DNA from: UBA9611 sp965237595
Lineage (GTDB): Bacteria; Chloroflexota; Dehalococcoidia; Lucifugimonadales; UBA3495
Assembly (NCBI GenBank): GCA_965237595.1
Contig: CBDEFY010000004.1
Coordinates: forward strand, 434,001 to 498,000
Reading direction: 5' to 3'
DNA length: 64,000 bases
Each line of letters starts with the position of its first letter. Position 1 is the stretch's first letter. Shown here piece after piece: positions 42,488 to 49,732 of the stretch. The translations under genes and the position numbers were made by a program. The notes beneath the pieces were generated by a model that made no database searches, was not told where the DNA came from, and worked only from the letters and a program-made list of their open reading frames with translations.

Positions 42488-42530
42488 ACGGAAGGGGCGT
42501 TGCCCCAAACACAAATTCTCGCCTTGAAAC

Positions 42531-42561
42531 CGTAGGGGCACGGCAATGCCGTGCCCCTACG
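42531..42561. repeat. Palindrome family A, copy 3
   Basis: 14-bp perfect arms around AAT with the core GTAGGGGCACGGC, between the convergent SEC-C gene and ABM-like gene. Its location at a convergent junction matches copies 1 and 2. Confidence 0.85.
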
Positions 42562-42583
42562 TCGATTCCAGAAGGTGGGGCGC

Positions 42584-42892
42584 TCAGCCCTTGTCGGAGG
42601 AGAGCTTGACCTCGAAGTTGGCCAATTGCCCCGGACCCATGATGTAGGCCGGAGGAGGCCCGGCGTGGGCCTGCTTGAAGGACTCGCTCTGGGTCCAGTT
42701 CTTGAAGTCCTCTTTGGATTCCCAGCGGGTCACCACCAGGTATTCCTCGTGGTCGTCGTCAGCGTCCAGCTTCCATAGCTCGAAGCTTTTGAAGCCGGGT
42801 TCCTTCTCGACTCCGCCCCGCTTTCCGAATGCCTCTTCCATGTCGTGGCCGTGGCCGTTCTGGACATTGATCCGGTTGGTTACTGCGTACAT
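42584..42892 (-). CDS. ABM-domain heme-degrading-like monooxygenase
   Basis: A 102-residue dimeric ferredoxin-like (ABM) protein. MYAVTNRINVQNGHGHDMEE, FGKRGGVEKEPGFKSFELWK and EEYLVVTRWESKEDFKNWTQ resemble HmoA/IsdG-type heme monooxygenases, including the ExGFxxFEL and W-S/F-x-W elements. Function as heme degradation is suggested but not shown; quinol monooxygenases share the fold. The ATG at 42892 with GGAG upstream is the likely start, although the frame stays open 178 codons upstream. Confidence 0.75.
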   Translation of the reverse strand: MYAVTNRINVQNGHGHDMEEAFGKRGGVEKEPGFKSFELWKLDADDDHEEYLVVTRWESKEDFKNWTQSESFKQAHAGPPPAYIMGPGQLANFEVKLSSDKG

Positions 42893-42984
42893 ATCTCCAC
42901 TCACCGCCGGCGGTACCCCGGCAATCATCTTCAAGTCAGATGGGTAGATTCTCTCGCGGATCGGGGACGGGGGCAAGTCTGGTA

Positions 42985-43221
42985 CTAGAAGGCCAATAGG
43001 TAGACCAGGAGCCCCAGCACCGCCCCGGCCCCTCCGCCCACAGAACCCGCTTTCATCCCGATGGCCATCAGCTCTCCGCAGGTGACCACCTCGTGGTGCC
43101 GGTATTCGGGGTCTAATGCCCTGGGAAACTGGAAGCCCAGGTCCCCGCGGACCAGCAGTGTGCCCAAAACAGCGGCGATGCCGCCGATAACCGCGCCGAG
43201 GAAGATGGCCAGGACTACCAT
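42985..43221 (-). CDS. Small two-helix membrane protein
   Basis: A 78-residue protein with two Gly-rich hydrophobic helices (VLAIFLGAVIGGIAAVLGTL and SVGGGAGAVLGLLVYLLAF) joined by a 30-residue soluble loop. The ATG at 43221 was chosen for GGAGGCGGCA in front of it. The family is not recognised. It lies 92 bp upstream of the ABM gene and may be co-transcribed. Confidence 0.5.
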   Translation of the reverse strand: MVVLAIFLGAVIGGIAAVLGTLLVRGDLGFQFPRALDPEYRHHEVVTCGELMAIGMKAGSVGGGAGAVLGLLVYLLAF

Positions 43222-43242
43222 TGCCGCCTCCGGTTGCCACAC

Positions 43243-43604
43243 GGCCGAGAAACTTGGGCCCTACGGTCCAGACGTTACATAATTTTAGATGGGCGGTGGC
43301 GGCCAATTCAACGCTGCGGAGTGCCTTGTCCGGCCAATGGTTGATACCGCCAGCTAGGGGGCCGAATGAAATATCTACGCCGAAAACGTAGAGGCACGGT
43401 CCCGATGGGACCGGGATGCCGCTCATTCTACGGTACAGCCTCGAAGCTCGACGCCTGAAATTAATGAGAGCAATCTGTCCCCCTCCCTTTCATCGGTATC
43501 GACTGGCCATCTGATAGAGTAAGCATAACAGGGTCTTCCGTATCGCTAAAATTGCACCGTACGCCTGCTGCCAATTCCACGTACGGGGAATACAGAAAAC
43601 CCCT
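43243..43604. other. Intergenic region with a diverged repeat
   Basis: About 360 bp without a supported gene. At 43386-43430 it contains ACGTAGAGGCACGGT and GGTCCCGATGGGACC, which looks like a decayed chimera of the family A and C repeats. Otherwise I see nothing. Confidence 0.5.
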
Positions 43605-43829
43605 TTAGATCTTGCTGATAACGCCCGTAACAACAGTCACCTTTCCTTTGTATTTTTTGTCCGCCGCAGCTTCGTTTGATTCATACTCCGCGAACAGTTG
43701 AACGGCAGATACCTGATAATCAGGACCCACGTCCGCAATCGAATTCGCAATACCGGACTCAGTCTCGCATGCGACTAATATCGATAGGAAAGCTATTGAT
43801 GCAGTAGCGTAAATTTTCCTCATGTCCAT
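43605..43829 (-). CDS. Truncated OB-fold (tRNA_anti-like) lipoprotein
   Basis: A 74-residue product with a lipoprotein signal (ATASIAFLSILVACE) and the start of a tRNA_anti-like OB-fold: VSAVQLFAEYESNEAAADKK then YKGKVTVVTGVISKI. Family members continue about 60 residues beyond this first strand, so the gene is truncated by the TAG at 43605 or by deletion. Function of the family is unknown; it is found in lipid-anchored or periplasmic proteins. Confidence 0.55.
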   Translation of the reverse strand: MDMRKIYATASIAFLSILVACETESGIANSIADVGPDYQVSAVQLFAEYESNEAAADKKYKGKVTVVTGVISKI

Positions 43830-43967
43830 GTCCGGGTTCCCACTATTTTCGCCCTACCATAACACTCTCCGGAAATCTGAAGCGCTCAGCTGGCAACACG
43901 CGGGCAATTTGGCAAAGTTAATGGCCTCCGCTAGTCCAGTGGAGGCCATTTATGTGCCAAAAATTCA

Positions 43968-44053
43968 TGGTGCCGAAGGTCAGAGTCGAACTGACACGGG
44001 GTCACCCCCACCGGTTTTTGAGACCGGCGCGTCTACCATTCCGCCACTTCGGC
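43968..44053 (-). tRNA. tRNA-Leu (anticodon CAA)
   Basis: A class II tRNA on the minus strand. The acceptor stem is GCCGAAG/CTTCGGC and CCA is encoded (43968-43970). The anticodon stem CCGGT/ACCGG holds the loop CTCAAAA, giving anticodon CAA for UUG. A long variable arm (GTGGGGGTGACCCC) and the T arm with GTTCGACTC confirm the leucine class. The 83-nt body is normal. Confidence 0.96.
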
Positions 44054-44153
44054 TTGTCCGCTGGTATTATACGATACGATTACCGGCCTGCGGTGGGCCT
44101 CCGGCGGCTATTCTGAATCGTTCACCGAGACTCCCTGAGCTAGGAGGGTTCTG

Positions 44154-44525
44154 ATGCCTATCTTGTACCGGGCCGACGCCAAGACGGAGGAGGGATACCT
44201 TGGGATACCCAGGACTATCCTGGTGGACGCCATCCACGGGGCTAAGTCCCTTTGGGTGGGTCACTTAGAGATTGCCCCCGGAGCCATGGTCACCACGCAC
44301 ATACACCCGGACACGGAAGAGGCGATGGTCATCGTGGAGGGGCAACTGGAGGCCGTGCTGGGTGACGAGGTGGTCACATTGGCGCCGGGCGACACGGTGT
44401 TGGCCCCGGCCGGCGTGAAGCACGGCTTCGTTACACCGTTCCGGCGGCAATGCGGTGCTCCTGGCTTGTTTTCCAAATACAACGTTCCAGCGGGTGGCGG
44501 CCGTCTAGTCTCGGACCTTTTTTGA
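44154..44525 (+). CDS. Cupin_2 domain protein
   Basis: A 123-residue cupin. The metal motif is intact: THIHPDTEEAMVIVEGQLEA provides two His and Glu, and PAGVKHGFV supplies the second His. The protein likely binds Fe or Mn, and might be an isomerase, dioxygenase or regulatory ligand binder. It lies 100 bp from the tRNA gene and is transcribed on the opposite strand. The start ATG follows TAGGAGG. Confidence 0.78.
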   Translation: MPILYRADAKTEEGYLGIPRTILVDAIHGAKSLWVGHLEIAPGAMVTTHIHPDTEEAMVIVEGQLEAVLGDEVVTLAPGDTVLAPAGVKHGFVTPFRRQCGAPGLFSKYNVPAGGGRLVSDLF

Positions 44526-44533
44526 GTTGCCTC

Positions 44534-44991
44534 TCAGGTTGCGTCCGCCTCTTTTGCATTCATGGGCCTAGATGGCGCTTGACCGGATTTTGATTCCCAA
44601 ATCGCGTCAATCCTTTCCATGGCAGCCTGCTTGAGCATCTCGGCCCGTTCAACAACTTTTTGTAACTCGTCCCACCTTCGCTTTTCCGGGGTAGACAGCA
44701 GCGCCTTAATGTAGGCTGCCGATCGTCTATCGCTGAAGTCCGTATTTCGCCTATTTGTTCGTCTCTATCCCATCCCGTCGACCTCTCCGACTGCTCCCCG
44801 GCCGACATTGTATCTATCTTCCGTATCCTCCGTACCCTTGAGACTCTGCCTAGTCGGCAGGCCAGTTCATAGGTCTCATTCGCTTGTATTGATTCCCAGG
44901 GTTTAAATCCCAGATACCCCACCAAATCATCGAGGATGATCGGCTGCTCATAAACTTCCTTCACGGTTTCTCGGCTAACGAACATACTCAC
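44534..44991 (-). pseudogene. Hypothetical protein, frameshifted
   Basis: From ATG at 44991 the frame reads MSMFVSRETVKEVYEQPIIL, DDLVGYLGFKPWESIQANE and ELACRLGRVSRVRRIRKIDT up to EIRTSAIDD (about 44730). The sensible continuation is in another frame: RSAAYIKALLSTPEKRRWDE, LQKVVERAEMLKQAAMERID to TGA at 44534. A one-base deletion accounts for the break. The joined protein is about 152 residues and largely helical. Family unknown. Confidence 0.6.
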
Positions 44992-45023
44992 TACATGCTA
45001 GGCAAGGTCAATTGGAGCGTCTT

Positions 45024-45413
45024 TTAGCGCCGAATATAGCTTGGCTCTCCACCCAGCCTCTCAACGGTAAGCTGGTTGCTCTCCGGACCTCCTATCAGCG
45101 AGTTCCGGCTCCTGTCCGCCCCAGTCACACAAAATCGATTTAGGGCTAGCAAGAATGGGTAGGCTTCAGGACTCCATTCCTCCGGGGAAGGGTTCCACGA
45201 AGTGTCGGGTGGTAGCAAATCAGGTTTGATTTGAGTCAAAGCATTTTTCTGAATCTTCCATATCGTCGTGCGACCCACAGGCAATGGCTCGCCTAGGTCG
45301 TGGCGCAATTCCTCTTATAGTCTGTCAACCGATAGCTTCCGCTGGGTTCGGACAGCCTCCGCGACAATACGAAATACCGCTTGTTCTACTTGTTTCGGGA
45401 TTTGCTTTGGCAT
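45024..45413 (-). pseudogene. Hypothetical helix-turn-helix-like protein with nonsense codon
   Basis: From ATG at 45413 it reads MPKQIPKQVEQAVFRIVAEA then VRTQRKLSVDRL, TAA at codon 33, and continues in the same frame EELRHDLGEPLPVGRTTIWK to SYIRR at 45024. The TIWK segment and helix spacing suggest a DNA-binding protein, but this is a guess. It lies 30 bp upstream of the frameshifted gene at 44534, so the two were likely an operon. Confidence 0.55.
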
Positions 45414-45414
45414 T

Positions 45415-45545
45415 TTAACTGAACATAATTAGTTAGATTATGAATATCGGTAAGAGCTTTTCTGAATGCAACTGGCATATTTTAGATGGTAACCGATAAT
45501 TATCTATGAATAGTTTATTGGATATCATAAATACGATCAACTACC
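45415..45545. other. AT-rich intergenic island upstream of the rpmH operon
   Basis: About 130 bp of roughly 70 percent AT within a GC-rich genome, containing TAATTAGTTAGATTATG, GATAATTATCTATGAATAG and TTATTGGATATCATAAATA. The rpmH-rnpA-yidC block often lies near the replication origin, but dnaA is not in this window and I see no clear array of DnaA boxes. It may just be a promoter region of a lost gene. Confidence 0.35.
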
Positions 45546-45555
45546 GGTTGATGTT

Positions 45556-45666
45556 GGCTTTGCCTCTTAAGTATCGACCGAGCCTGGTTTCCGGTTTGAA
45601 CGGCGCTACCCATATGTCACCCTGGGAGCTTGTGAAGGGTCTGCCAAGGTTATGATTGGAAGATTC
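45556..45666 (-). repeat. About 110-bp dispersed repeat (copy 2)
   Basis: Reverse complement of the copy at 16837-16945, with a small insertion (AAGCTC) at its CCCTTC..CAGGG hairpin and scattered substitutions. It sits in the gap upstream of the rpmH promoter and is followed at about 45674 by CCGATACCGATCGGGACG, a family C fragment. Confidence 0.7.
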
Positions 45667-45854
45667 TTTCCTCCCGATACCGATCGGGACGTCGGGACTC
45701 ACCCCTCGGAATGACAGTTTTGTGGCAAGCCCGTTGATGTCAGCAGGACTCTCGGGTGGTGTTTGATGATGCGGCCAGCGATGCTGAGTCAGGTTGGCGG
45801 ACAATCTCGATGCCAGGGAACTCCCAAATAAGCTCGTCGCCGCACGGCTTCTCC

Positions 45855-45883
45855 TTGACGCCATATTTGGGCACGCCTATAAT
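45855..45883 (+). promoter_or_regulatory. Sigma-70 promoter of the rpmH-rnpA-yidD-yidC-jag operon
   Basis: TTGACG (45855-45860), a 17-bp spacer and a perfect TATAAT (45878-45883) lie 24 bp upstream of the rpmH start. A GAGG ribosome-binding site follows at about 45894. Confidence 0.8.
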
Positions 45884-45907
45884 TCCAGCGAGTGAGGATG
45901 ATTTTCT

Positions 45908-46045
45908 GTGCCTAAACGTACCTATCAACCCAAGAAGCGACGCAGGTTTCGCGTCCATGGCTTTCGCCACCGCTCCAGCACCTCCGACGGGCGGGCGATT
46001 CTCAAACGGCGGCGGTTCAAGGGCCGTCACAAGCTGACCGTCTGA
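45908..46045 (+). CDS. rpmH: 50S ribosomal protein L34
   Basis: A 45-residue basic protein starting with GTG: PKRTYQPKKRRRFRVHGFRH then LKRRRFKGRHKLTV. The KRTYQPxxRRR...HGF pattern is the L34 signature, and the length is normal for the family. A consensus promoter lies just upstream. rnpA follows 42 bp downstream, the order found in nearly all bacteria. Confidence 0.95.
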   Translation: MPKRTYQPKKRRRFRVHGFRHRSSTSDGRAILKRRRFKGRHKLTV

Positions 46046-46087
46046 GAGTCAGTGATCGGTATTTTAGCCTGATATTTCAGCCCGGTA

Positions 46088-46480
46088 ATGCAGCGAAAGC
46101 AACGGCTAACTGGCAGCAAACGGTTTTCTCAGATCCATGTCGAGGGCAGCAGCGCAGCCAACCAGCTATTGGTTATCCGGTATCTGGCCAACGGTTCTGA
46201 CTGCAGCCGCTTCGGATTCCTGGTAAATAAGCGTATCGGCAACGCGGCCGTGAGAAACAGGGTGAAACGACGGCTTCGGGAGGCGGTCCGGCTCAACCCG
46301 GTAAAAGACGGCTGGGACGCCTTATTCATAGCCCGCCGCGGGGCCGGGACTGCCAAGTACCAGGAACTAAAGGATGCAACGGACAATCTGTTGCGGCGCG
46401 CAAAATTGGTGGACGGCGGTACACAGCCCACCGGTCCAGGGCACACCGTGGACCAGTCTCCGGACTCTCAGGCAGACTAA
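46088..46480 (+). CDS. rnpA: Ribonuclease P protein component
   Basis: The protein subunit of RNase P, which matures tRNA 5' ends, 130 residues. The start MQRKQRLTGSKRFSQIHVEG and the RNR motif GNAAVRNRVKRRLREAVR are diagnostic. The acidic/Pro-rich C-terminal tail (GPGHTVDQSPDSQAD) is longer than usual. It lies between rpmH and yidD in the conserved order. Confidence 0.95.
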   Translation: MQRKQRLTGSKRFSQIHVEGSSAANQLLVIRYLANGSDCSRFGFLVNKRIGNAAVRNRVKRRLREAVRLNPVKDGWDALFIARRGAGTAKYQELKDATDNLLRRAKLVDGGTQPTGPGHTVDQSPDSQAD

Positions 46481-46500
46481 TTGACATTGGACTTGCTTAA

Positions 46501-46710
46501 ATGAAGTATGTCGTGCTCTTTGTGATTTGGGTCTATCAACGGACCCTTTCAGCCATTCTGCCCACGTCCTGCCGGTTTTACCCCAGTTGCTCTCACTACT
46601 CACAGGAAGCGGTCGAGAAATACGGGGTCGTCAAGGGAATCTGGCTTGGCGTCAAACGTCTGGGGCGCTGCCGTCCTCTGGGCGGCCAAGGTTATGACCC
46701 CGTACCGTGA
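46501..46710 (+). CDS. yidD: Membrane protein insertion efficiency factor YidD
   Basis: A 69-residue YidD/haemolytic-motif protein. SCRFYPSCSHYSQEAVEKYG and RLGRCRPLGGQGYDPVP are the conserved Cys-rich and Pro-rich segments, and the N-terminus is amphipathic. It assists YidC-dependent insertion at the inner face of the membrane. Its stop overlaps the possible GTG start of the next gene. Confidence 0.93.
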   Translation: MKYVVLFVIWVYQRTLSAILPTSCRFYPSCSHYSQEAVEKYGVVKGIWLGVKRLGRCRPLGGQGYDPVP

Positions 46711-48032
46711 CGACGCCTAATCGTCTGTTGGGACCTATCATCTTCCAATCATTCGCCAAATCAGAAACTGATTCATACGGCGCCAAATCCTCCGGAAACT
46801 TGCTCCGGCTATTCAGCGGTAAATACAAGTTACCGGGCGGTCACTCAACTCAGACGGAGCGGCCAAAGGCCTCTCCCCTGGATGGGAGAGGGGCGAACCG
46901 GTGGTTGCTGGCTATTTGCGTCCTGATTATGCTGCCCATTCTCGCAGCCTGCACCCGGAACATCGGAGGCGATACCACCGGCTGGAACCCGCCGGTCAGC
47001 AATGATGGCGTGGTCTACGTCGGCACCAAACAGGGTGAGGTAAAGGCCTATATCGACAACGGCTTTGAGGGTGTCCGAGAGAGCTGGACCTTCGCTCCCG
47101 TTCAGACCCAGGCCAACCTGGGAGGGGTTTACAACACTCCTTTGGTGGTCGGGGACCTGGTCTACGTTAGCGCCCAGGACGGGTTCCTCTACGCCTTGAA
47201 AAGGGAGACCGGCACCCTGGGAGACGGCGGCTGGCGGCGGCCCCAAGGGCAACCCGAAGAGCTGGAACCGTTGGTCGCCGGCCCGGCCTACGACGCGCTA
47301 AACGACCTAGTCTTGGCCCCATCGGAAGATGGGCGCCTCTACGCTTATACCGCCAAGTCCGGAGACCAGGCCTGGAGGCCGTTCCAAACCGGGGCGAGCA
47401 TTTGGTCCACCCCAGCGGTGGAAAACGGCATTGCCTACTTCGGCTCCCACGATCACAAGGTCTACGCGGTAACGCTGAACGATGGAAAGGAGCTCTGGCA
47501 TTACGAGACCGGCGGCGTGGTGGCCGGAAAGCCGTTGGTCTTTAACGGAAAGGTCATCGTGGGGTCCTTCGACAAATCTCTCTACGCCTTATCGGTGGAA
47601 GACGGAACAGTCCAGTGGACCTTCGAGGGCGAAAACTGGTTTTGGGCTGGGGCCGTTACCGACGGAAGCACCATCTTTGCCCCCAACATGGACGGCAACA
47701 TCTACGCTCTGGACAAAAACGGCAACCTGCTCTGGAAGCACGACGTGGGTTCGTCCATAGTGTCTCCCCCGGTACTGGTGCCAAAGGGCCTAGTGGTAGC
47801 GGCCAAAGAGGGAAAGCTCCTCTTGTTGGACACCGGGGCCACAGCCCTGGGATTCCAGCGTGAACTGTCCAATCTGACGCTGGGAGACGCCGAGGTGAAA
47901 GCTCCACTGTTCGCCGACGGTGATTCGGTGTACGTCGGCTCCCAGGACAGCACGGTCAGGCGGATCGAGGTCAAAGGCGGCCAGGTGGTGATATGGTGCC
48001 GTCACACGGAGAAGATCCAATGCGAAAACTAA
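46707..48032 (+). CDS. PQQ-like beta-propeller lipoprotein
   Basis: An extracytoplasmic beta-propeller of PQQ/WD40-like repeats: DGVVYVGTKQGEVKAY, GDLVYVSAQDGFLYALKRET, NGIAYFGSHDHKVYAVTLND, NGKVIVGSFDKSLYALSVED and more, about six or seven blades. A lipoprotein signal (LLAICVLIMLPILAACTRN) begins about 66 residues after the first GTG. The stretch before it covers a CCTCTCCC..GGGAGAGG hairpin and is unlikely to be translated, so a TTG at 46905 is the probable start. It resembles BamB. Its place between yidD and yidC suggests a role with the insertion machinery or envelope quality control (inference). Confidence 0.8.
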   Translation: MTTPNRLLGPIIFQSFAKSETDSYGAKSSGNLLRLFSGKYKLPGGHSTQTERPKASPLDGRGANRWLLAICVLIMLPILAACTRNIGGDTTGWNPPVSNDGVVYVGTKQGEVKAYIDNGFEGVRESWTFAPVQTQANLGGVYNTPLVVGDLVYVSAQDGFLYALKRETGTLGDGGWRRPQGQPEELEPLVAGPAYDALNDLVLAPSEDGRLYAYTAKSGDQAWRPFQTGASIWSTPAVENGIAYFGSHDHKVYAVTLNDGKELWHYETGGVVAGKPLVFNGKVIVGSFDKSLYALSVEDGTVQWTFEGENWFWAGAVTDGSTIFAPNMDGNIYALDKNGNLLWKHDVGSSIVSPPVLVPKGLVVAAKEGKLLLLDTGATALGFQRELSNLTLGDAEVKAPLFADGDSVYVGSQDSTVRRIEVKGGQVVIWCRHTEKIQCEN

Positions 48033-48115
48033 CCCTGGGAACACCAACCCTGGGGTCAATCAGATTTATTCCAGCAGTTGGGCCGGCGGCTAAGCCGGCA
48101 GCGAGGTAGGGCTCT

Positions 48116-49039
48116 TTGGAGGTCATCTCAACCCTCTGGACCGAAGTAATCATTCGGCCCATGCTCAACAGCCTGGTGGTGCTCTACACCATCTTCTTCA
48201 GCCAGATGGGTATTGCGATCATCGTATTAACCGCCATCATTCGGCTGGTGACACTGCCTCTGACGCTAAAGCAGTTGAATCAGATGCGGGCCATGAGCCT
48301 GCTGCAGCCCAAGATGAAAGAGATCCAAGACCAGTACGGCAGAGACCGGTCCCGGGTTTCCCAAGAGACCATGCGCCTGTACCGGGAGGCCGGGGTAAGC
48401 CCCTTCGGCTGTCTGGGCCCGATGGTCGTCCAGATGCCCATCCTGATTGGACTGTTCCGGGTGCTGATCCAGGTTGTGTTCTCCCGCCCCGACAACCTGG
48501 TCGGACTGTCGGAAAAGTTGTACACCTGGGTCCCGGTGGCGCCCATCTTCACAGCGGCGCCCTTGGATTCAGGCTTCCTATGGCTTGACCTTGCCAAAAA
48601 CGCCAGAGACCCGATTATCCCGGTGCTCGTCTTCGCATCCACCTGGGTCCAACAGAAGATGACCATGACCCCGTCGACCGACCCGCGGCAGTCGGGCAAT
48701 CAGGCGATGATGCTCTGGCTGATGCCCCTGATGATTGCGTTTTTCTCGATTACGCTGCCAAGCGGTCTGGCCGTGTACTGGATTACGTCCAACCTCATTG
48801 GCATCGGCATCCAATATTTCGTGACCGGTGGTTGGGGACCCTTATTCCCCCTGTTCCCCAAAGCCGCGCCGGTGGCGGCGCCGGCAGCGGCCCGGCCATC
48901 CCAAAATGTTGCACAGGAGGAGATGGTACAAGATGGAAGAAATCGTGATGACCGCCCAAACCGTCGACGAAGCAATCGAACTGGGGCTGAAAGGACTCGA
49001 CGCCGACCGAGACGGGGTCGAGGTCGAAATACTAAGTAG
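48116..49039 (+). CDS. yidC: Membrane protein insertase YidC
   Basis: A 307-residue YidC/Oxa1 insertase. It has a short N-terminus, the first core helix (VVLYTIFFSQMGIAIIVLTAI), the cytoplasmic hairpin with QLNQMRAMSLLQPKMKEIQD, and the later helices CLGPMVVQMPILIGLFRVLI, PVLVFASTWVQQKM and LMPLMIAFFSITLPSGLAVYW. The C-terminal tail of about 60 residues is very basic (RRRSNRTGAERTRRRPRRGR), as in Oxa1-like proteins that bind ribosomes. The start is TTG at 48116. The last 107 nt are also read by jag. Confidence 0.93.
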   Translation: MEVISTLWTEVIIRPMLNSLVVLYTIFFSQMGIAIIVLTAIIRLVTLPLTLKQLNQMRAMSLLQPKMKEIQDQYGRDRSRVSQETMRLYREAGVSPFGCLGPMVVQMPILIGLFRVLIQVVFSRPDNLVGLSEKLYTWVPVAPIFTAAPLDSGFLWLDLAKNARDPIIPVLVFASTWVQQKMTMTPSTDPRQSGNQAMMLWLMPLMIAFFSITLPSGLAVYWITSNLIGIGIQYFVTGGWGPLFPLFPKAAPVAAPAAARPSQNVAQEEMVQDGRNRDDRPNRRRSNRTGAERTRRRPRRGRGRNTK

Positions 49040-49571
49040 GGGCAAGTCCGGCTTCCTGGGCATCGGCTCCGAACAGGCCCGGGTCCGGGTCACCAGGATA
49101 TCCCAGGACCGTAGCGCCGCCGCCGCGGCCACCACCGCCGTAAGCCGCATCTTGGAGGCGGCCGGCGTCAATGTCAGCAGGACTCTGCGGGCCGCCAACG
49201 ACCCCGAATCCGGCGGACCCATCATCGACCTGGCGGGAGAGGACTCCGGTCTGCTGATAGGGCGCCGGGGTCAGACGCTGCAGGCCCTCCAGTTTCTGGT
49301 CAACCTGATTGTCCGCAAGGAGTTCGACGATGTCCGCGTGGTGCTGGACGTTGAGAACTACCGGCAGCGGCGGGAAAGCTCCCTCCGCGACATGGCGGGC
49401 AAGGTGGCCGCCAGGGTGGACCAGACCAAACGCAGTATCACCCTGGAGCCCATGCCGCCGGCCGACCGGCGCATCATCCATACCAGCCTTTCGGACCACC
49501 CGGGAGTATCCACCGAGAGCAGCGGAGAAGGCGAAGGCCGTAAAGTTACGGTCATGCCAAAACGGGACTAA
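48933..49571 (+). CDS. jag: RNA-binding protein Jag/KhpB
   Basis: A 212-residue Jag protein: N-terminal Jag_N domain (EIVMTAQTVDEAIELGLKG, GKSGFLGIGSEQARV), KH domain with LLIGRRGQTLQALQFLVN and C-terminal R3H domain ending near MPPADRRIIHTSL. It binds RNA in the cytoplasm and is linked with YidC and cell envelope control in Gram-positives. The ATG at 48933 follows AGGAGGAGATGG, 107 nt before the yidC stop, so the two genes overlap in different frames. Downstream is a non-coding gap before purF. Confidence 0.92.
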   Translation: MEEIVMTAQTVDEAIELGLKGLDADRDGVEVEILSRGKSGFLGIGSEQARVRVTRISQDRSAAAAATTAVSRILEAAGVNVSRTLRAANDPESGGPIIDLAGEDSGLLIGRRGQTLQALQFLVNLIVRKEFDDVRVVLDVENYRQRRESSLRDMAGKVAARVDQTKRSITLEPMPPADRRIIHTSLSDHPGVSTESSGEGEGRKVTVMPKRD

Positions 49572-49732
49572 AAGACCAATTAATCGGTACTTCCGCACCT
49601 ATTGCTTGGGGCGGCCTCGCGGCATCATTAATATCCGGATGTTACCGGAATTCCCGGACCGATTCTGGAAAGCCTTTTAAACCGAGGGCCTTCAAGTTGA
49701 CTACAGCAAAATGGATTACATAAAATAACGCC

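Noticed and set aside
43965..44056. Possible selenocysteine or suppressor tRNA that would explain the in-frame stops
   Set aside because: The gene is an ordinary tRNA-Leu with anticodon CAA; TAA, TAG and TGA all occur as interrupting stops, and frameshifts accompany them.
45756..46037. 93-codon plus-strand frame overlapping rpmH
   Set aside because: It overlaps the L34 gene in another frame and contains its promoter; no similarity seen.
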